A stretch of 21,521 nt of DNA from DATJLQ01 sp035509415 (GTDB lineage: Bacteria; Pseudomonadota; Alphaproteobacteria; JACZXZ01): positions 1-21,521 of the forward strand of contig DATJLQ010000125.1 in NCBI GenBank assembly GCA_035509415.1, read 5' to 3'. Shown here one piece after another: positions 14,443-21,343 of the stretch (positions are counted from its first letter, which is position 1; each line of letters opens with the position of its first letter). The translations under genes were made by a program, and so were the position numbers. The notes under the pieces were generated by a model that worked only from the letters and a program-made list of their open reading frames with translations, was not told the DNA's origin and made no database searches.

Positions 14443-15210
14443 TCAGCGCGCGCCGCGCGCCCGATGCCAGTCGCCCATGAGCGCCTGCCAGCAGGCGAGC
14501 GCGGCCAGCGCCGCGGTGTCGGCCCGGAGCGCCCTGGGCCCGAGTCCGACGGCGGTAACAATGGGCAGTTTTCGGAGCCGGTCAAGCTCGTCGGGCGCAA
14601 ATCCGCCCTCGGGCCCGACCAGGACCGCCCAGGGTCCGGGATCGGCGGATTTGGCGCGCGCGTCCGCCAAGGCTCGCGCGATGGGAGCGGCACCGGTCTC
14701 GTCGCACAGAAGAATGCGGCGCGATTCGGGCCATGCCGCGAGGGCCGCGTCGAGCGACACGGGCTCCTTCACTTCGGGCACGGTGAGCCGCTCGCATTGC
14801 TCGGCCGCCTCGACCGCGTTGGCCGCGAGGCGCTCGGCGTTCACGCGCTCGACCGCGGTGTGGCGCGTGAACACGGGCCAGAGCGCGGAGACGCCGAGCT
14901 CGGTCGCCTTCTGCGCCACGAAATCGATGCGCGCGCGCTTGATGGGCGCGAAGACGAGCCAGAGATCGGGCTCGGGCGTTTGCGCGCGCGTGAGCGTCTC
15001 GAGTGCCACCGACGCCCAGCCCTTGCCGAGCCCGTCGAGCCGCCCGCGCCATTCGCCGTCGCGCCCGTTGAAGAGTGCGAGCGCCGACCCCGCCTCGAGG
15101 CGCATGACGCTTCTGAGATAATGCGCCTGGTCGCGCCTCAAGCCGACGCTGGCGCCCGCCGCGAGGGGCGTTTCGACATAGAGCCTGATTCCGGTCGCCT
15201 CGTTTTTCAC
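14443..15210 (-). CDS. rsmE: 16S rRNA m3U1498 methyltransferase
   Basis: This 255-residue SPOUT-class enzyme methylates N3 of uridine 1498 in 16S rRNA using S-adenosylmethionine. It begins with the PUA-like domain (HYLRSVMRLEAG, LFNGRDGEW). The knotted catalytic domain has KATELGVSALWPVFTRHTAV, EAAEQCERL at 134-142, GPEGGF at 199-204 and LGPRALRADTA at 223-233, all family signatures. The start is GTG at 15210, with AGGA about nine bases upstream; it puts the PUA domain at the usual distance. The gene is divergent from ubiA, with a large palindrome between them. Confidence 0.95.
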   Translation of the reverse strand: MKNEATGIRLYVETPLAAGASVGLRRDQAHYLRSVMRLEAGSALALFNGRDGEWRGRLDGLGKGWASVALETLTRAQTPEPDLWLVFAPIKRARIDFVAQKATELGVSALWPVFTRHTAVERVNAERLAANAVEAAEQCERLTVPEVKEPVSLDAALAAWPESRRILLCDETGAAPIARALADARAKSADPGPWAVLVGPEGGFAPDELDRLRKLPIVTAVGLGPRALRADTAALAALACWQALMGDWHRARGAR

Positions 15211-15219
15211 GTCGATTTC

Positions 15220-15333
15220 CTCATCCTGAGGAACCCCGCCGCCATCCTTCGAGACACCCCGCCGCCCTCATCCTGAGGAGCCCGCGAAGCGGGCGTCTCG
15301 AAGGACGGCGGCGGGGTGTCTCGAAGGATTGAG
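15220..15333. repeat. Nested palindromic repeat cluster between rsmE and ubiA
   Basis: Perfect 23-bp arms (15244-15266 and 15307-15329) enclose a 40-bp element that is itself a hairpin with GCCCGC-GAA-GCGGGC at 15280-15294. CTCATCCTGAGGA occurs twice (from 15220 and 15268), ACCCCGCCGCC is present twice in direct orientation and once inverted, and GTCTCGAAGGA occurs twice. The pattern looks like one dispersed palindrome inserted in, or duplicated within, another copy. Confidence 0.85.
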
Positions 15334-15355
15334 CGGCATTGTCACGAAGCGCCAC

Positions 15356-15385
15356 TTGTTCCCTCGGGGTCGTTCGGGGCAAGAT
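15356..15385 (+). promoter_or_regulatory. Possible promoter of ubiA
   Basis: TTGTTC (15356-15361), an 18-bp spacer and CAAGAT (15380-15385). The -10 box is weak. The start would coincide with the ubiA ATG, which has no ribosome binding site, so a leaderless message is possible but poorly supported. Confidence 0.2.
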
Positions 15386-15391
15386 TAGCCC

Positions 15392-16327
15392 ATGGCGTCG
15401 TTCTTCAAAACACTCGCCGACGACGGCACCGACATATTCCGCGACAATTGGATCGATCGCTGGCTGCCGCCGCGCGTTCGGCCCTATGCGCGCCTCATGC
15501 GCCTCGACCGGCCGATCGGCACCTGGCTCCTCTTGTTCCCGGGCTGGTGGTCGCTCGCGATGGCGTGGCGCGACTGGAGCGATCTCTATTATTTCGCGGC
15601 CTTCGGGCTCGGCTCCGTGATCATGCGCGGCGCCGGCTGCACCTGGAACGACATCACCGACCGGAACTTCGACGCCTCGGTCGCGCGCACGCGCACGCGC
15701 CCGATTCCGAGCGGCGACGTGAGCGTCAAGCGCGCGTTCCTGTTCCTCGCCCTCGAGCTCCTCGCGGGCTTCGCCATCCTCGCGAGCTTCAACCGCTTCG
15801 CGATTGCGCTCGGGGCCGCGTCGCTCCTGGTGGTCGTCGTGTACCCGCTCGCGAAGCGCGTCACCTACTGGCCGCAATTCGTGCTCGGCCTCGCCTTCAA
15901 TTGGGGGGCGCTTTTGGGCTGGGCGGCGCTCAAGGGCGATCTCGCGACCGCCCCTCTCGTCCTCTATGCGGCGGGAATCTTCTGGACCCTCGGCTACGAC
16001 ACGATCTACGCGCACCAGGACAAGGAAGACGACGCGCTCATCGGCGTGAAATCGACCGCGCTCAAGTTCGGCGCGCGCTCGAAGCCGTGGCTTTACGGCT
16101 TCTACGGCGTCGCCTTGGCGCTGATCGCCTGGGCGGGTGCGAGTCTCGGCCTCGCCTGGCCCTTCTATGTCGGCCTCGGCCTCGCCGCGTTGCAGCTCCT
16201 GTGGCAGGTCGCGACCCTCGATCTCGACGATGCCGACGATTGCCTGGCCAAGTTCAAGTCGAACCGCCTCTTCGGCTGGCTGCTGCTCGGCTCGATCGCG
16301 GCGGGCCGCGCCTTCGCGCTCGCGTGA
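15392..16327 (+). CDS. ubiA: 4-hydroxybenzoate polyprenyltransferase
   Basis: This 311-residue polytopic membrane enzyme attaches the polyprenyl tail to 4-hydroxybenzoate in ubiquinone synthesis. The first prenyl-diphosphate/Mg site is N86-D87-IT-D90-RNF-D94 followed by RTRTRPIPSG. The second conserved loop is D203-TIYAHQ-D210-KEDD. The RLDRPIGTWLLLFPGWW start is typical of UbiA proper rather than CtaB, the other superfamily member in this window. The ATG at 15392 has no clear ribosome binding site. Its stop overlaps the next gene's start as GTGA. ubiD, the next step of the same pathway, lies 1.4 kb downstream. Confidence 0.96.
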   Translation: MASFFKTLADDGTDIFRDNWIDRWLPPRVRPYARLMRLDRPIGTWLLLFPGWWSLAMAWRDWSDLYYFAAFGLGSVIMRGAGCTWNDITDRNFDASVARTRTRPIPSGDVSVKRAFLFLALELLAGFAILASFNRFAIALGAASLLVVVVYPLAKRVTYWPQFVLGLAFNWGALLGWAALKGDLATAPLVLYAAGIFWTLGYDTIYAHQDKEDDALIGVKSTALKFGARSKPWLYGFYGVALALIAWAGASLGLAWPFYVGLGLAALQLLWQVATLDLDDADDCLAKFKSNRLFGWLLLGSIAAGRAFALA

Positions 16328-17064
16328 GCGCGCCGCCGCCCGCGGCACCACCGGTCCTCGACGACGACGGTTTCGTGTGCCGCGAAACGGCGCTGGTTTC
16401 GCTGCCGTTCCTTCCCGAGCTTAGGCTTCATCTCGCGACCGAGATCACGCCCTTGTGGCAGACGACCGAGGACCGGCTCGCGTCCCGCGGTCTCGCACCG
16501 CCCTATTGGGCCTTCGCCTGGGCGGGCGGCCAAGCGCTCGCGCGTTATCTCCTGGACCGGCCCGCGGTCGCGCGCGGAAAACGCGTGCTCGATTTCGCGG
16601 CGGGCTGCGGCGTCGCCGGGATCGCGGCCGCGCGCGCGGGTGCGGCGTCTGTCGCGGCAAGCGAGCTCGATGCGCTCGCGGGCTCGGCCTTGGCGCTCAA
16701 CGCCGCGGCCAACGGCGTCGCCCTCGACATTCTCATGGCCGATCTCACCTTGGCCGATCTCACCTTGGCCGACCTCACCTTGGCCGATCTCACCTTGGCC
16801 GATCGCGCGCGCGCCGAGCCCGGCCGCTGGGACCTCGTGCTCGCGGGCGACGTGTGCTACGAGCGGCCCATGGCGGAGCGCGCGGTCGCGTGGCTGCGGC
16901 GTTGCGTTGCCGAGGGTGCCGACGTGCTGCTCGGCGATCCCGGGCGCGCCTATCTGCCGAAGGAAGGTCTCGTCGAGCTCGCGCGCTACGAGGTGCCGAC
17001 CAGCCGCGAGCTCGAGGATCGGGACAGCAGAGCGACGGTGATCTACCGGCTCGGTGCCGCGTGA
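16324..17064 (+). CDS. Class I methyltransferase, METTL20/ETFB-lysine-methyltransferase-like
   Basis: This 246-residue protein has a Rossmann-type SAM fold. Motif I is VLDFAAGCGVAGIAAARAGA (88-107), with an acidic post-I ASELD, a strand DLVLAGDVCYE (170-180), and LLGDPGRAYLP. The PPYWAFAWAGGQALARYLLD lead-in and the DPGRAYLP motif resemble ETF-beta lysine methyltransferases and related protein methyltransferases, so modification of electron-transfer flavoprotein is a reasonable but unproven call. The GTG start at 16324 overlaps the ubiA stop (GTGA), so translation is coupled. Oddity: residues 140-159 are four LTLAD repeats from a 15-bp tandem repeat inside the fold. Confidence 0.75.
   Translation: MSAPPPAAPPVLDDDGFVCRETALVSLPFLPELRLHLATEITPLWQTTEDRLASRGLAPPYWAFAWAGGQALARYLLDRPAVARGKRVLDFAAGCGVAGIAAARAGAASVAASELDALAGSALALNAAANGVALDILMADLTLADLTLADLTLADLTLADRARAEPGRWDLVLAGDVCYERPMAERAVAWLRRCVAEGADVLLGDPGRAYLPKEGLVELARYEVPTSRELEDRDSRATVIYRLGAA
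16741..16800 (+). repeat. 15-bp in-frame tandem repeat inside the methyltransferase (4 units)
   Basis: There are four units of GATCTCACCTTGGCC; three are identical and the third has one C for T. The near-identity suggests recent expansion. Each unit encodes five residues (D-LTLA), so unit gain or loss keeps the frame. The repeat starts at the conserved acidic position that follows the LNAAANG helix. Confidence 0.95.
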
Positions 17065-17065
17065 G

Positions 17066-17491
17066 CTAGGCCGCGCGCGCGCCCGCGACGAGCTCGTACC
17101 ACCAAGCGGCGCCGAAGCCCCAGGCCGCGTTCGCGATCAGCGGGATATAAAGTCCCGCAGCGCCGATGCCGCTGCCGAACAGGCCGAGATTCCAGACCAG
17201 CGGGAACAGCACGAGCCACAGGCCGAGATCGGGTCCGAGGCTGAAGACGAGCGCGCGTTGCCACCAGCGTCGCGGCCAGGGAATGAGGAACAGGAATCCC
17301 CACAACCCGCCCCAGACCACGGCGGTATAGAGCCAGAGCTTATTCGCGTCCGAAAGCGGGAGCGCGAAGCTTACCGGCTGCGAAAGCCCGGCGAGGCCGA
17401 GGAGCCAAAGGGCGATGCGGTTGGCGATGCCGCCCACGGCACCCGCGACGAAGGCGATCGAAAGGGCGCGCGCATTGAGACGAGTGGTCAT
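17066..17491 (-). CDS. Small four-helix membrane protein, function unknown
   Basis: This 141-residue protein has four hydrophobic segments at about 9-34, 51-72, 77-104 and 108-137. Conserved-looking features are GAVGGIANRIALW in helix one, paired tryptophans WPRRWWQR in the loop before helix three, and many aromatic residues in helices two to four. I considered TspO/MBR and rejected it because the family's proline- and tryptophan-rich motifs are missing. I do not recognise the family. The ATG at 17491 has GAGG eight bases upstream. It is convergent with the methyltransferase (1 bp between stops) and divergent from ubiD. Confidence 0.7.
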   Translation of the reverse strand: MTTRLNARALSIAFVAGAVGGIANRIALWLLGLAGLSQPVSFALPLSDANKLWLYTAVVWGGLWGFLFLIPWPRRWWQRALVFSLGPDLGLWLVLFPLVWNLGLFGSGIGAAGLYIPLIANAAWGFGAAWWYELVAGARAA

Positions 17492-17594
17492 CGAGCCGTC
17501 CTCGTTCGAGCGTTCGACTACGCGGGGCGCAGCATAGACGTTTCCCGGCCGCGACGCTTGGAGCGCGCGCGGGGATTCACGAAAAATTGAATTC

Positions 17595-17610
17595 GGCCAA
17601 ATATTTAGCC
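17595..17610. promoter_or_regulatory. Near-perfect 16-bp palindrome upstream of ubiD
   Basis: GGCCAAATATTTAGCC reads the same on both strands except for one mismatched pair. It sits in an AT-rich island just upstream of the candidate ubiD -35 box and in the shared region with the divergent membrane-protein gene. It could be an operator for either gene; the regulator is unknown. Confidence 0.4.
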
Positions 17611-17618
17611 GATCGTCC

Positions 17619-17647
17619 TTGTCCGCTCCCGGGCAATCCTGTTTAAC
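17619..17647 (+). promoter_or_regulatory. Candidate promoter of ubiD
   Basis: TTGTCC (17619-17624), a 17-bp spacer and TTTAAC (17642-17647), each matching four of six consensus bases. The predicted start is near 17654, giving a leader of about 38 nt. Confidence 0.4.
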
Positions 17648-17691
17648 AGCGCCGTTGCACCCCGTCCCGAACGCCCGAGGGCGCGCGTTCC

Positions 17692-19200
17692 ATGCCTTAC
17701 GCCAGCTTGCGCGACTTCATCGACCGGCTCGAGGCATCGGGCCGGCTCGTGCGCGTGAAGGCGCCGGTCTCGCCCGCGCTCGAGATGACCGAAATCCAGA
17801 CGCGCCTCTTGGCCGAGGGCGGGCCGGCGGTGCTGTTCGAGAACGTCGTCGGTGCGGACGGAAAACGTGCCGAGATGCCGGTCCTGGTGAACCTCTTCGG
17901 CACCGTCGAGCGCGTCGCCTGGGGCATGGACCGCGAGCCCGACCAATTGCGCGCAATCGGCGAGACGCTCGCCTTCCTGCGTCAGCCCGAGCCGCCGGGC
18001 GGCTGGCGCGAGGCGCTCGAGATGCTGCCGCTCTTGCGCACGGTCATGGCGATGAAGCCGAAATCGGTCGGCCGTGCGCCGTGCCAGGAGGTGGTGCGTA
18101 CGGGCGCCGAGGTCGATCTCGCGCGCCTTCCGATCCAGACCTGCTGGCCGGGCGAGCCGGCACCCCTCATCACCTGGCCCCTCGTGGTGACCAAGGGTCC
18201 GGGGGAAAGGCGCGAGGACGATTACAATCTCGGCATTTATCGGCTGCAGGTGACCGGGCGCAACACGACGCTCATGCGTTGGTTGAAGCATCGCGGCGGC
18301 GCCCAGCATCATGCGCGCTGGAAAGAGGAGCGGCGCGAGCCGTTCCCCGCGGCCGTCGTGATCGGCGCCGATCCCGGCACCATCCTCGCGGCCGTGACGC
18401 CGGTGCCCGACACGCTGTCGGAATACCAGTTCGCCGGGCTGCTGCGCGGCCAGAAGGTCGAGCTGGTCGATTGCAAGACCGTGCCGCTCAAAGTCCCCGC
18501 CGAGGCGGAGATCGTGCTCGAGGGCCATGTGTCGTTGGACGATTACGGCGACGAAGGCCCCTATGGCGACCACACGGGCTATTACAATTCGGTCGAGCGC
18601 TTCCCCGTGTTCACGATCGACGCGATCACGTCGCGCAAGGCCCCCATCTATCTCTCGACCTTCACCGGCCGGCCGCCCGACGAGCCCTCGATCCTCGGCC
18701 AGGCGCTCAACGAAGTGTTCGTGCCGCTCCTCCAGCAGCAGTTCCCCGAAATCGTCGACTTCTATCTCCCGCCCGAGGGCTGCTCGTACCGGATCGGCGT
18801 GGTCTCGATCAAGAAGGCCTATCCCGGCCACGCCAAGCGCGTGATGATGGGCATCTGGTCGTATTTGCGCCAGTTCGTCTACACGAAATGGGTCATCGTG
18901 GTCGACGACGACATCGACGCGCGCGACTGGAAGGACGTGATGTGGGCGCTTTCGACGCGCATGGACCCCGCGCGCGACATCACGCTGGTCGAAAACACGC
19001 CCATCGACTATCTCGACTTCGCGTCCCCCGACTCGGGCTTGGGATCGAAGATCGGGCTCGACGCCACGAACAAATGGCCGCCCGAGACGAAACGCGAATG
19101 GGGCCGCAAGATCGAGATGAGCCGCGAGATCGTCGATCTCGTCACGGAAAAATGGCCGTCCCTCGGGCTCCCGGGCTCGGGAAAGCCGATCTGGAAATAG
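17692..19200 (+). CDS. ubiD: 3-polyprenyl-4-hydroxybenzoate decarboxylase
   Basis: This 502-residue enzyme removes the carboxyl group from prenylated 4-hydroxybenzoate using prenylated FMN, the step after UbiA in ubiquinone synthesis. Family signatures include the N-terminal SLRDFIDRLEASGRLVRV, NLFGTVERVAWG, the prFMN-site stretch DYNLGIYRLQVTGRNTTLM, SEYQFAGLLRGQKVELV, the GDHTGYYN loop, and the C-terminal KWVIVVDDDIDARDWKDVMW. The length is normal for UbiD. The ATG at 17692 follows GAGG at about eleven bases. No ubiX (prFMN synthase) is present in the window. The YbjN-like gene begins only 4 bp after the stop. Confidence 0.96.
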   Translation: MPYASLRDFIDRLEASGRLVRVKAPVSPALEMTEIQTRLLAEGGPAVLFENVVGADGKRAEMPVLVNLFGTVERVAWGMDREPDQLRAIGETLAFLRQPEPPGGWREALEMLPLLRTVMAMKPKSVGRAPCQEVVRTGAEVDLARLPIQTCWPGEPAPLITWPLVVTKGPGERREDDYNLGIYRLQVTGRNTTLMRWLKHRGGAQHHARWKEERREPFPAAVVIGADPGTILAAVTPVPDTLSEYQFAGLLRGQKVELVDCKTVPLKVPAEAEIVLEGHVSLDDYGDEGPYGDHTGYYNSVERFPVFTIDAITSRKAPIYLSTFTGRPPDEPSILGQALNEVFVPLLQQQFPEIVDFYLPPEGCSYRIGVVSIKKAYPGHAKRVMMGIWSYLRQFVYTKWVIVVDDDIDARDWKDVMWALSTRMDPARDITLVENTPIDYLDFASPDSGLGSKIGLDATNKWPPETKREWGRKIEMSREIVDLVTEKWPSLGLPGSGKPIWK

Positions 19201-19204
19201 GCCC

Positions 19205-19789
19205 GTGGCGACCGTCGGTCCCTCCTTGCGCGACGCGGCCCTCGAGGGATTGCGCTACCTGCTGCTCGCGGCCGGGGTCGTGCTCGTCTCGGCGACCGGG
19301 GGCGATTCGCTGAGGATCGATGCGCGGGCACTCCAGGAGGAAGCGTTGCGCCACGAGGCCGCGGCCCGCGCCGCCGACAGGCTCTACGCGCACGGCATCT
19401 CGGGGGCCGAGTTCCAGGCGCTCTTGAAGCGCCTCGGCGCCGAGACGGTGCTCCACACCGACGCCGAAGGCGATCCCGAGCTCGAGGGCAAGGTCGACGG
19501 CGCCAATTTCGCCGTGCTGTTCTACGGCTGCAATACCGAGAAAGTTCGCCGCTGCTTCAGCTATCAATACTACGTCGCCTACCGCAACGTGGGCCAAGGC
19601 AAGGCCGCCGCGATCAACCGATACAACCTCACCAAGCGCTTCGGCGCCGCCGGCATCGATGCCGACGGCACGGCCGAGCTGCGCTTGAGCGTCATCATCG
19701 ACGGCGGCGTCACCGAGCAGAACTTCGCCAACTGGTTCGAGCTCTGGAAGCTCGCGGTCGAGGAGTTCCAACGCACCCTCGCGGGCTGA
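19205..19789 (+). CDS. YbjN-domain protein
   Basis: This 194-residue protein has a C-terminal YbjN-like domain. It runs from ALLKRLGAETVLHTDAEG through VLFYGC and CFSYQYY (two cysteines usual in this position), an N-R-YNLTKRFG helix, and a GGVTEQNFANWFELWKLAVEEF end. YbjN proteins adopt a chaperone-like fold and are linked to stress and motility in enterobacteria; no enzyme activity is known. A hydrophobic stretch at about 17-30 (LRYLLLAAGVVLVSA) may be a signal peptide or anchor. The start is taken as GTG at 19205, because no ATG lies near in frame. It is 4 bp downstream of ubiD and probably cotranscribed. Confidence 0.75.
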   Translation: MATVGPSLRDAALEGLRYLLLAAGVVLVSATGGDSLRIDARALQEEALRHEAAARAADRLYAHGISGAEFQALLKRLGAETVLHTDAEGDPELEGKVDGANFAVLFYGCNTEKVRRCFSYQYYVAYRNVGQGKAAAINRYNLTKRFGAAGIDADGTAELRLSVIIDGGVTEQNFANWFELWKLAVEEFQRTLAG

Positions 19790-19838
19790 CCGGCGCCCCG
19801 ATCGGCGCGCCCGACTGGCGCGCGGCCGGCACGCACCC

Positions 19839-19846
19839 TATATAAG
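19839..19846 (+). promoter_or_regulatory. Candidate -10 element of pmbA
   Basis: TATATAAG stands out in GC-rich DNA and contains TATAAG, one base from consensus. No good -35 box is found 16-18 bp upstream. Transcription from here would give a leader of about 40 nt that includes the 19866-19882 hairpin. Confidence 0.4.
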
Positions 19847-19865
19847 GCAAACCCTCCTCGCCGCC

Positions 19866-19882
19866 GCCCGGCGCCGCCGGGC
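19866..19882 (+). promoter_or_regulatory. Hairpin directly upstream of the pmbA ribosome binding site
   Basis: GCCCGGC-GCC-GCCGGGC is a perfect seven-pair GC stem that ends two bases before AGGA (19884-19887), the ribosome binding site of pmbA. It could shape initiation or protect the 5' end of the message. Confidence 0.5.
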
Positions 19883-19893
19883 AAGGAAGCATC

Positions 19894-21231
19894 ATGCCGG
19901 ACTCCTCCCTCGATCTCCTCACCTCGCTCATCTCGAGCGCCAAGCGCGCGGGCGCCGACGCGGCCGACGCGGTCGCGATCGAGAGTGCGGCCTTGAGCCA
20001 CGCCCAGCGCCTCGGCAAGGTCGAGAAGCTCGAGCGCGCCGAGAGCCGCGATCTCGGGCTTCGGGTCCTCATCGGCCGGCGCCAGGCGATCGTGTCCACG
20101 TCGGACCGCGATCCGAAGGCGCTCCGGGCGCTGGTCGAGCGCGCGATCGCCATGGCGCGCGCGGTGCCCGAGGATCCCTATTGCGGCTTGGCGCCCGAGG
20201 ACCAGGTCGCGCACGCCCTGCCCGCGCTCGATCTCGACGATCCGGTCGAGCCCGCGCCCGAGACGCTCATCGAGCGCGCCCGCGCGGCCGAGGCCGCGGC
20301 GCGTGGGGTGCAAGGGGTCACCAACTCCGAAGGGGCCGAGGCGGGCTGGGCGCGGAGCACTGTGGCGCTCGCGGCGTCCAACGGCTTCGCCAGCGCCTAT
20401 CGCGCGTCGAACCACTCGGTCGGCGTCGCGGTGATCGCGGGCGAGGGCACGGCCATGGAGCGCGACTACGATTTCTCGTCCGCGGTCCACGCGTCCGATC
20501 TCGAGGCCGCGGAGATCGTCGGGCGGCGCGCGGGCGAGAAGGCGGTTCGACGTCTCAACCCGCGCAAGGCCAAGACCGCGAAGCTTCCCGTGATCTTCGA
20601 CCCGCGCGTCTCGGGCGGCATCTTGGGACACCTCGCCGGTGCGATCAACGGCGCTTCGATCGCGCGCGGCACGAGCTTTCTCAAGGACAAGATGGGGACG
20701 CGCGTGCTGCCCCAGGGCATGAACGTGATCGACGATCCCTTGCGCCCGCGCGGCCTGCGCTCGCACCCCTTCGACGGCGAGGGATTGGCGCCCAAGCGCC
20801 GCGCCATCGTCGAGGACGGGGTGCTCAAGAGCTGGTTCCTCGATCTGCGCTCGGCGCGCCAGCTCGGCCTTGCCTCGACCGGCCACGCGACGCGCGGCAC
20901 CTCGTCGCCGCCGTCCCCGGCGCCGACCAACCTCTTTCTCGAGCCGGGGAAGGTTTCGCCCCAGGCGCTCATCGCCGAGACCGGCAGCGGGCTCTACGTG
21001 ACCGAGCTCATCGGCTTCGGCGTCAACGGAGTGACGGGCGATTACAGCCGCGGTGCCGCGGGCTTCTGGATCGAGGGCGGCGCGCTCGCCTATCCGGTAA
21101 GCGAGGTCACCATCGCGGGGAATTTGAAGGACATGTTCCTGGCGCTTACCGCGGCCGACGATCTCGCCTTCCGCTACGGCACCAACGCGCCCACGCTCCG
21201 GATCGACGGCATGACGCTCGCGGGCGCCTAA
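19894..21231 (+). CDS. pmbA: TldE/PmbA, non-catalytic partner of TldD
   Basis: This 445-residue paralog of TldD lacks the HExxxH zinc motif, as expected for TldE/PmbA. It pairs with TldD to form the active peptidase chamber. Family features visible are AESRDLGLRVLIGRRQAIVS, the FDPRVSGGILGHLAGAINGA stretch replacing the metal site, KDKMGTRVLPQGMNVIDDP, GLRSHPFDGEG, and the C-terminal GVNGVTGDYSRGAAGFWIEGG. The length is normal. The ATG at 19894 has AAGGAAG just upstream. The cognate tldD is about 11 kb away on the same strand rather than adjacent. Confidence 0.96.
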   Translation: MPDSSLDLLTSLISSAKRAGADAADAVAIESAALSHAQRLGKVEKLERAESRDLGLRVLIGRRQAIVSTSDRDPKALRALVERAIAMARAVPEDPYCGLAPEDQVAHALPALDLDDPVEPAPETLIERARAAEAAARGVQGVTNSEGAEAGWARSTVALAASNGFASAYRASNHSVGVAVIAGEGTAMERDYDFSSAVHASDLEAAEIVGRRAGEKAVRRLNPRKAKTAKLPVIFDPRVSGGILGHLAGAINGASIARGTSFLKDKMGTRVLPQGMNVIDDPLRPRGLRSHPFDGEGLAPKRRAIVEDGVLKSWFLDLRSARQLGLASTGHATRGTSSPPSPAPTNLFLEPGKVSPQALIAETGSGLYVTELIGFGVNGVTGDYSRGAAGFWIEGGALAYPVSEVTIAGNLKDMFLALTAADDLAFRYGTNAPTLRIDGMTLAGA

Positions 21232-21265
21232 GCGCGGCGCAACCGATATCGCACCGCCCATAATT

Positions 21266-21308
21266 CGTCATACCTGGGCAAATCGGCATACCGGGGCCGG
21301 CCATGACG
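21266..21308. repeat. Degenerate dispersed palindrome
   Basis: The borders CGTCATACCTGG (from 21266) and CCGGCCATGACG (to 21308) are imperfect inverted copies. They resemble the GTCATGG-bordered element at 8684-8753. It occupies the gap between the convergent pmbA and lipid-kinase-like genes. Confidence 0.45.
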
Positions 21309-21343
21309 CGTCGATACGCCGCGACGCCGATCCTGAACGAGCT

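Noticed and set aside
14184..14693. 169-residue minus-strand frame with KPNRPKPNQPKPNR repeats
   Set aside because: It spans the ends of rsmE and gshA in a third frame, and the repeat peptide is just the 15-bp tandem repeat translated.
17066..17491. TspO/MBR family call for the small membrane protein
   Set aside because: It lacks the W-x-P-rich motifs and the five-helix layout of TspO; only general hydrophobicity fits.
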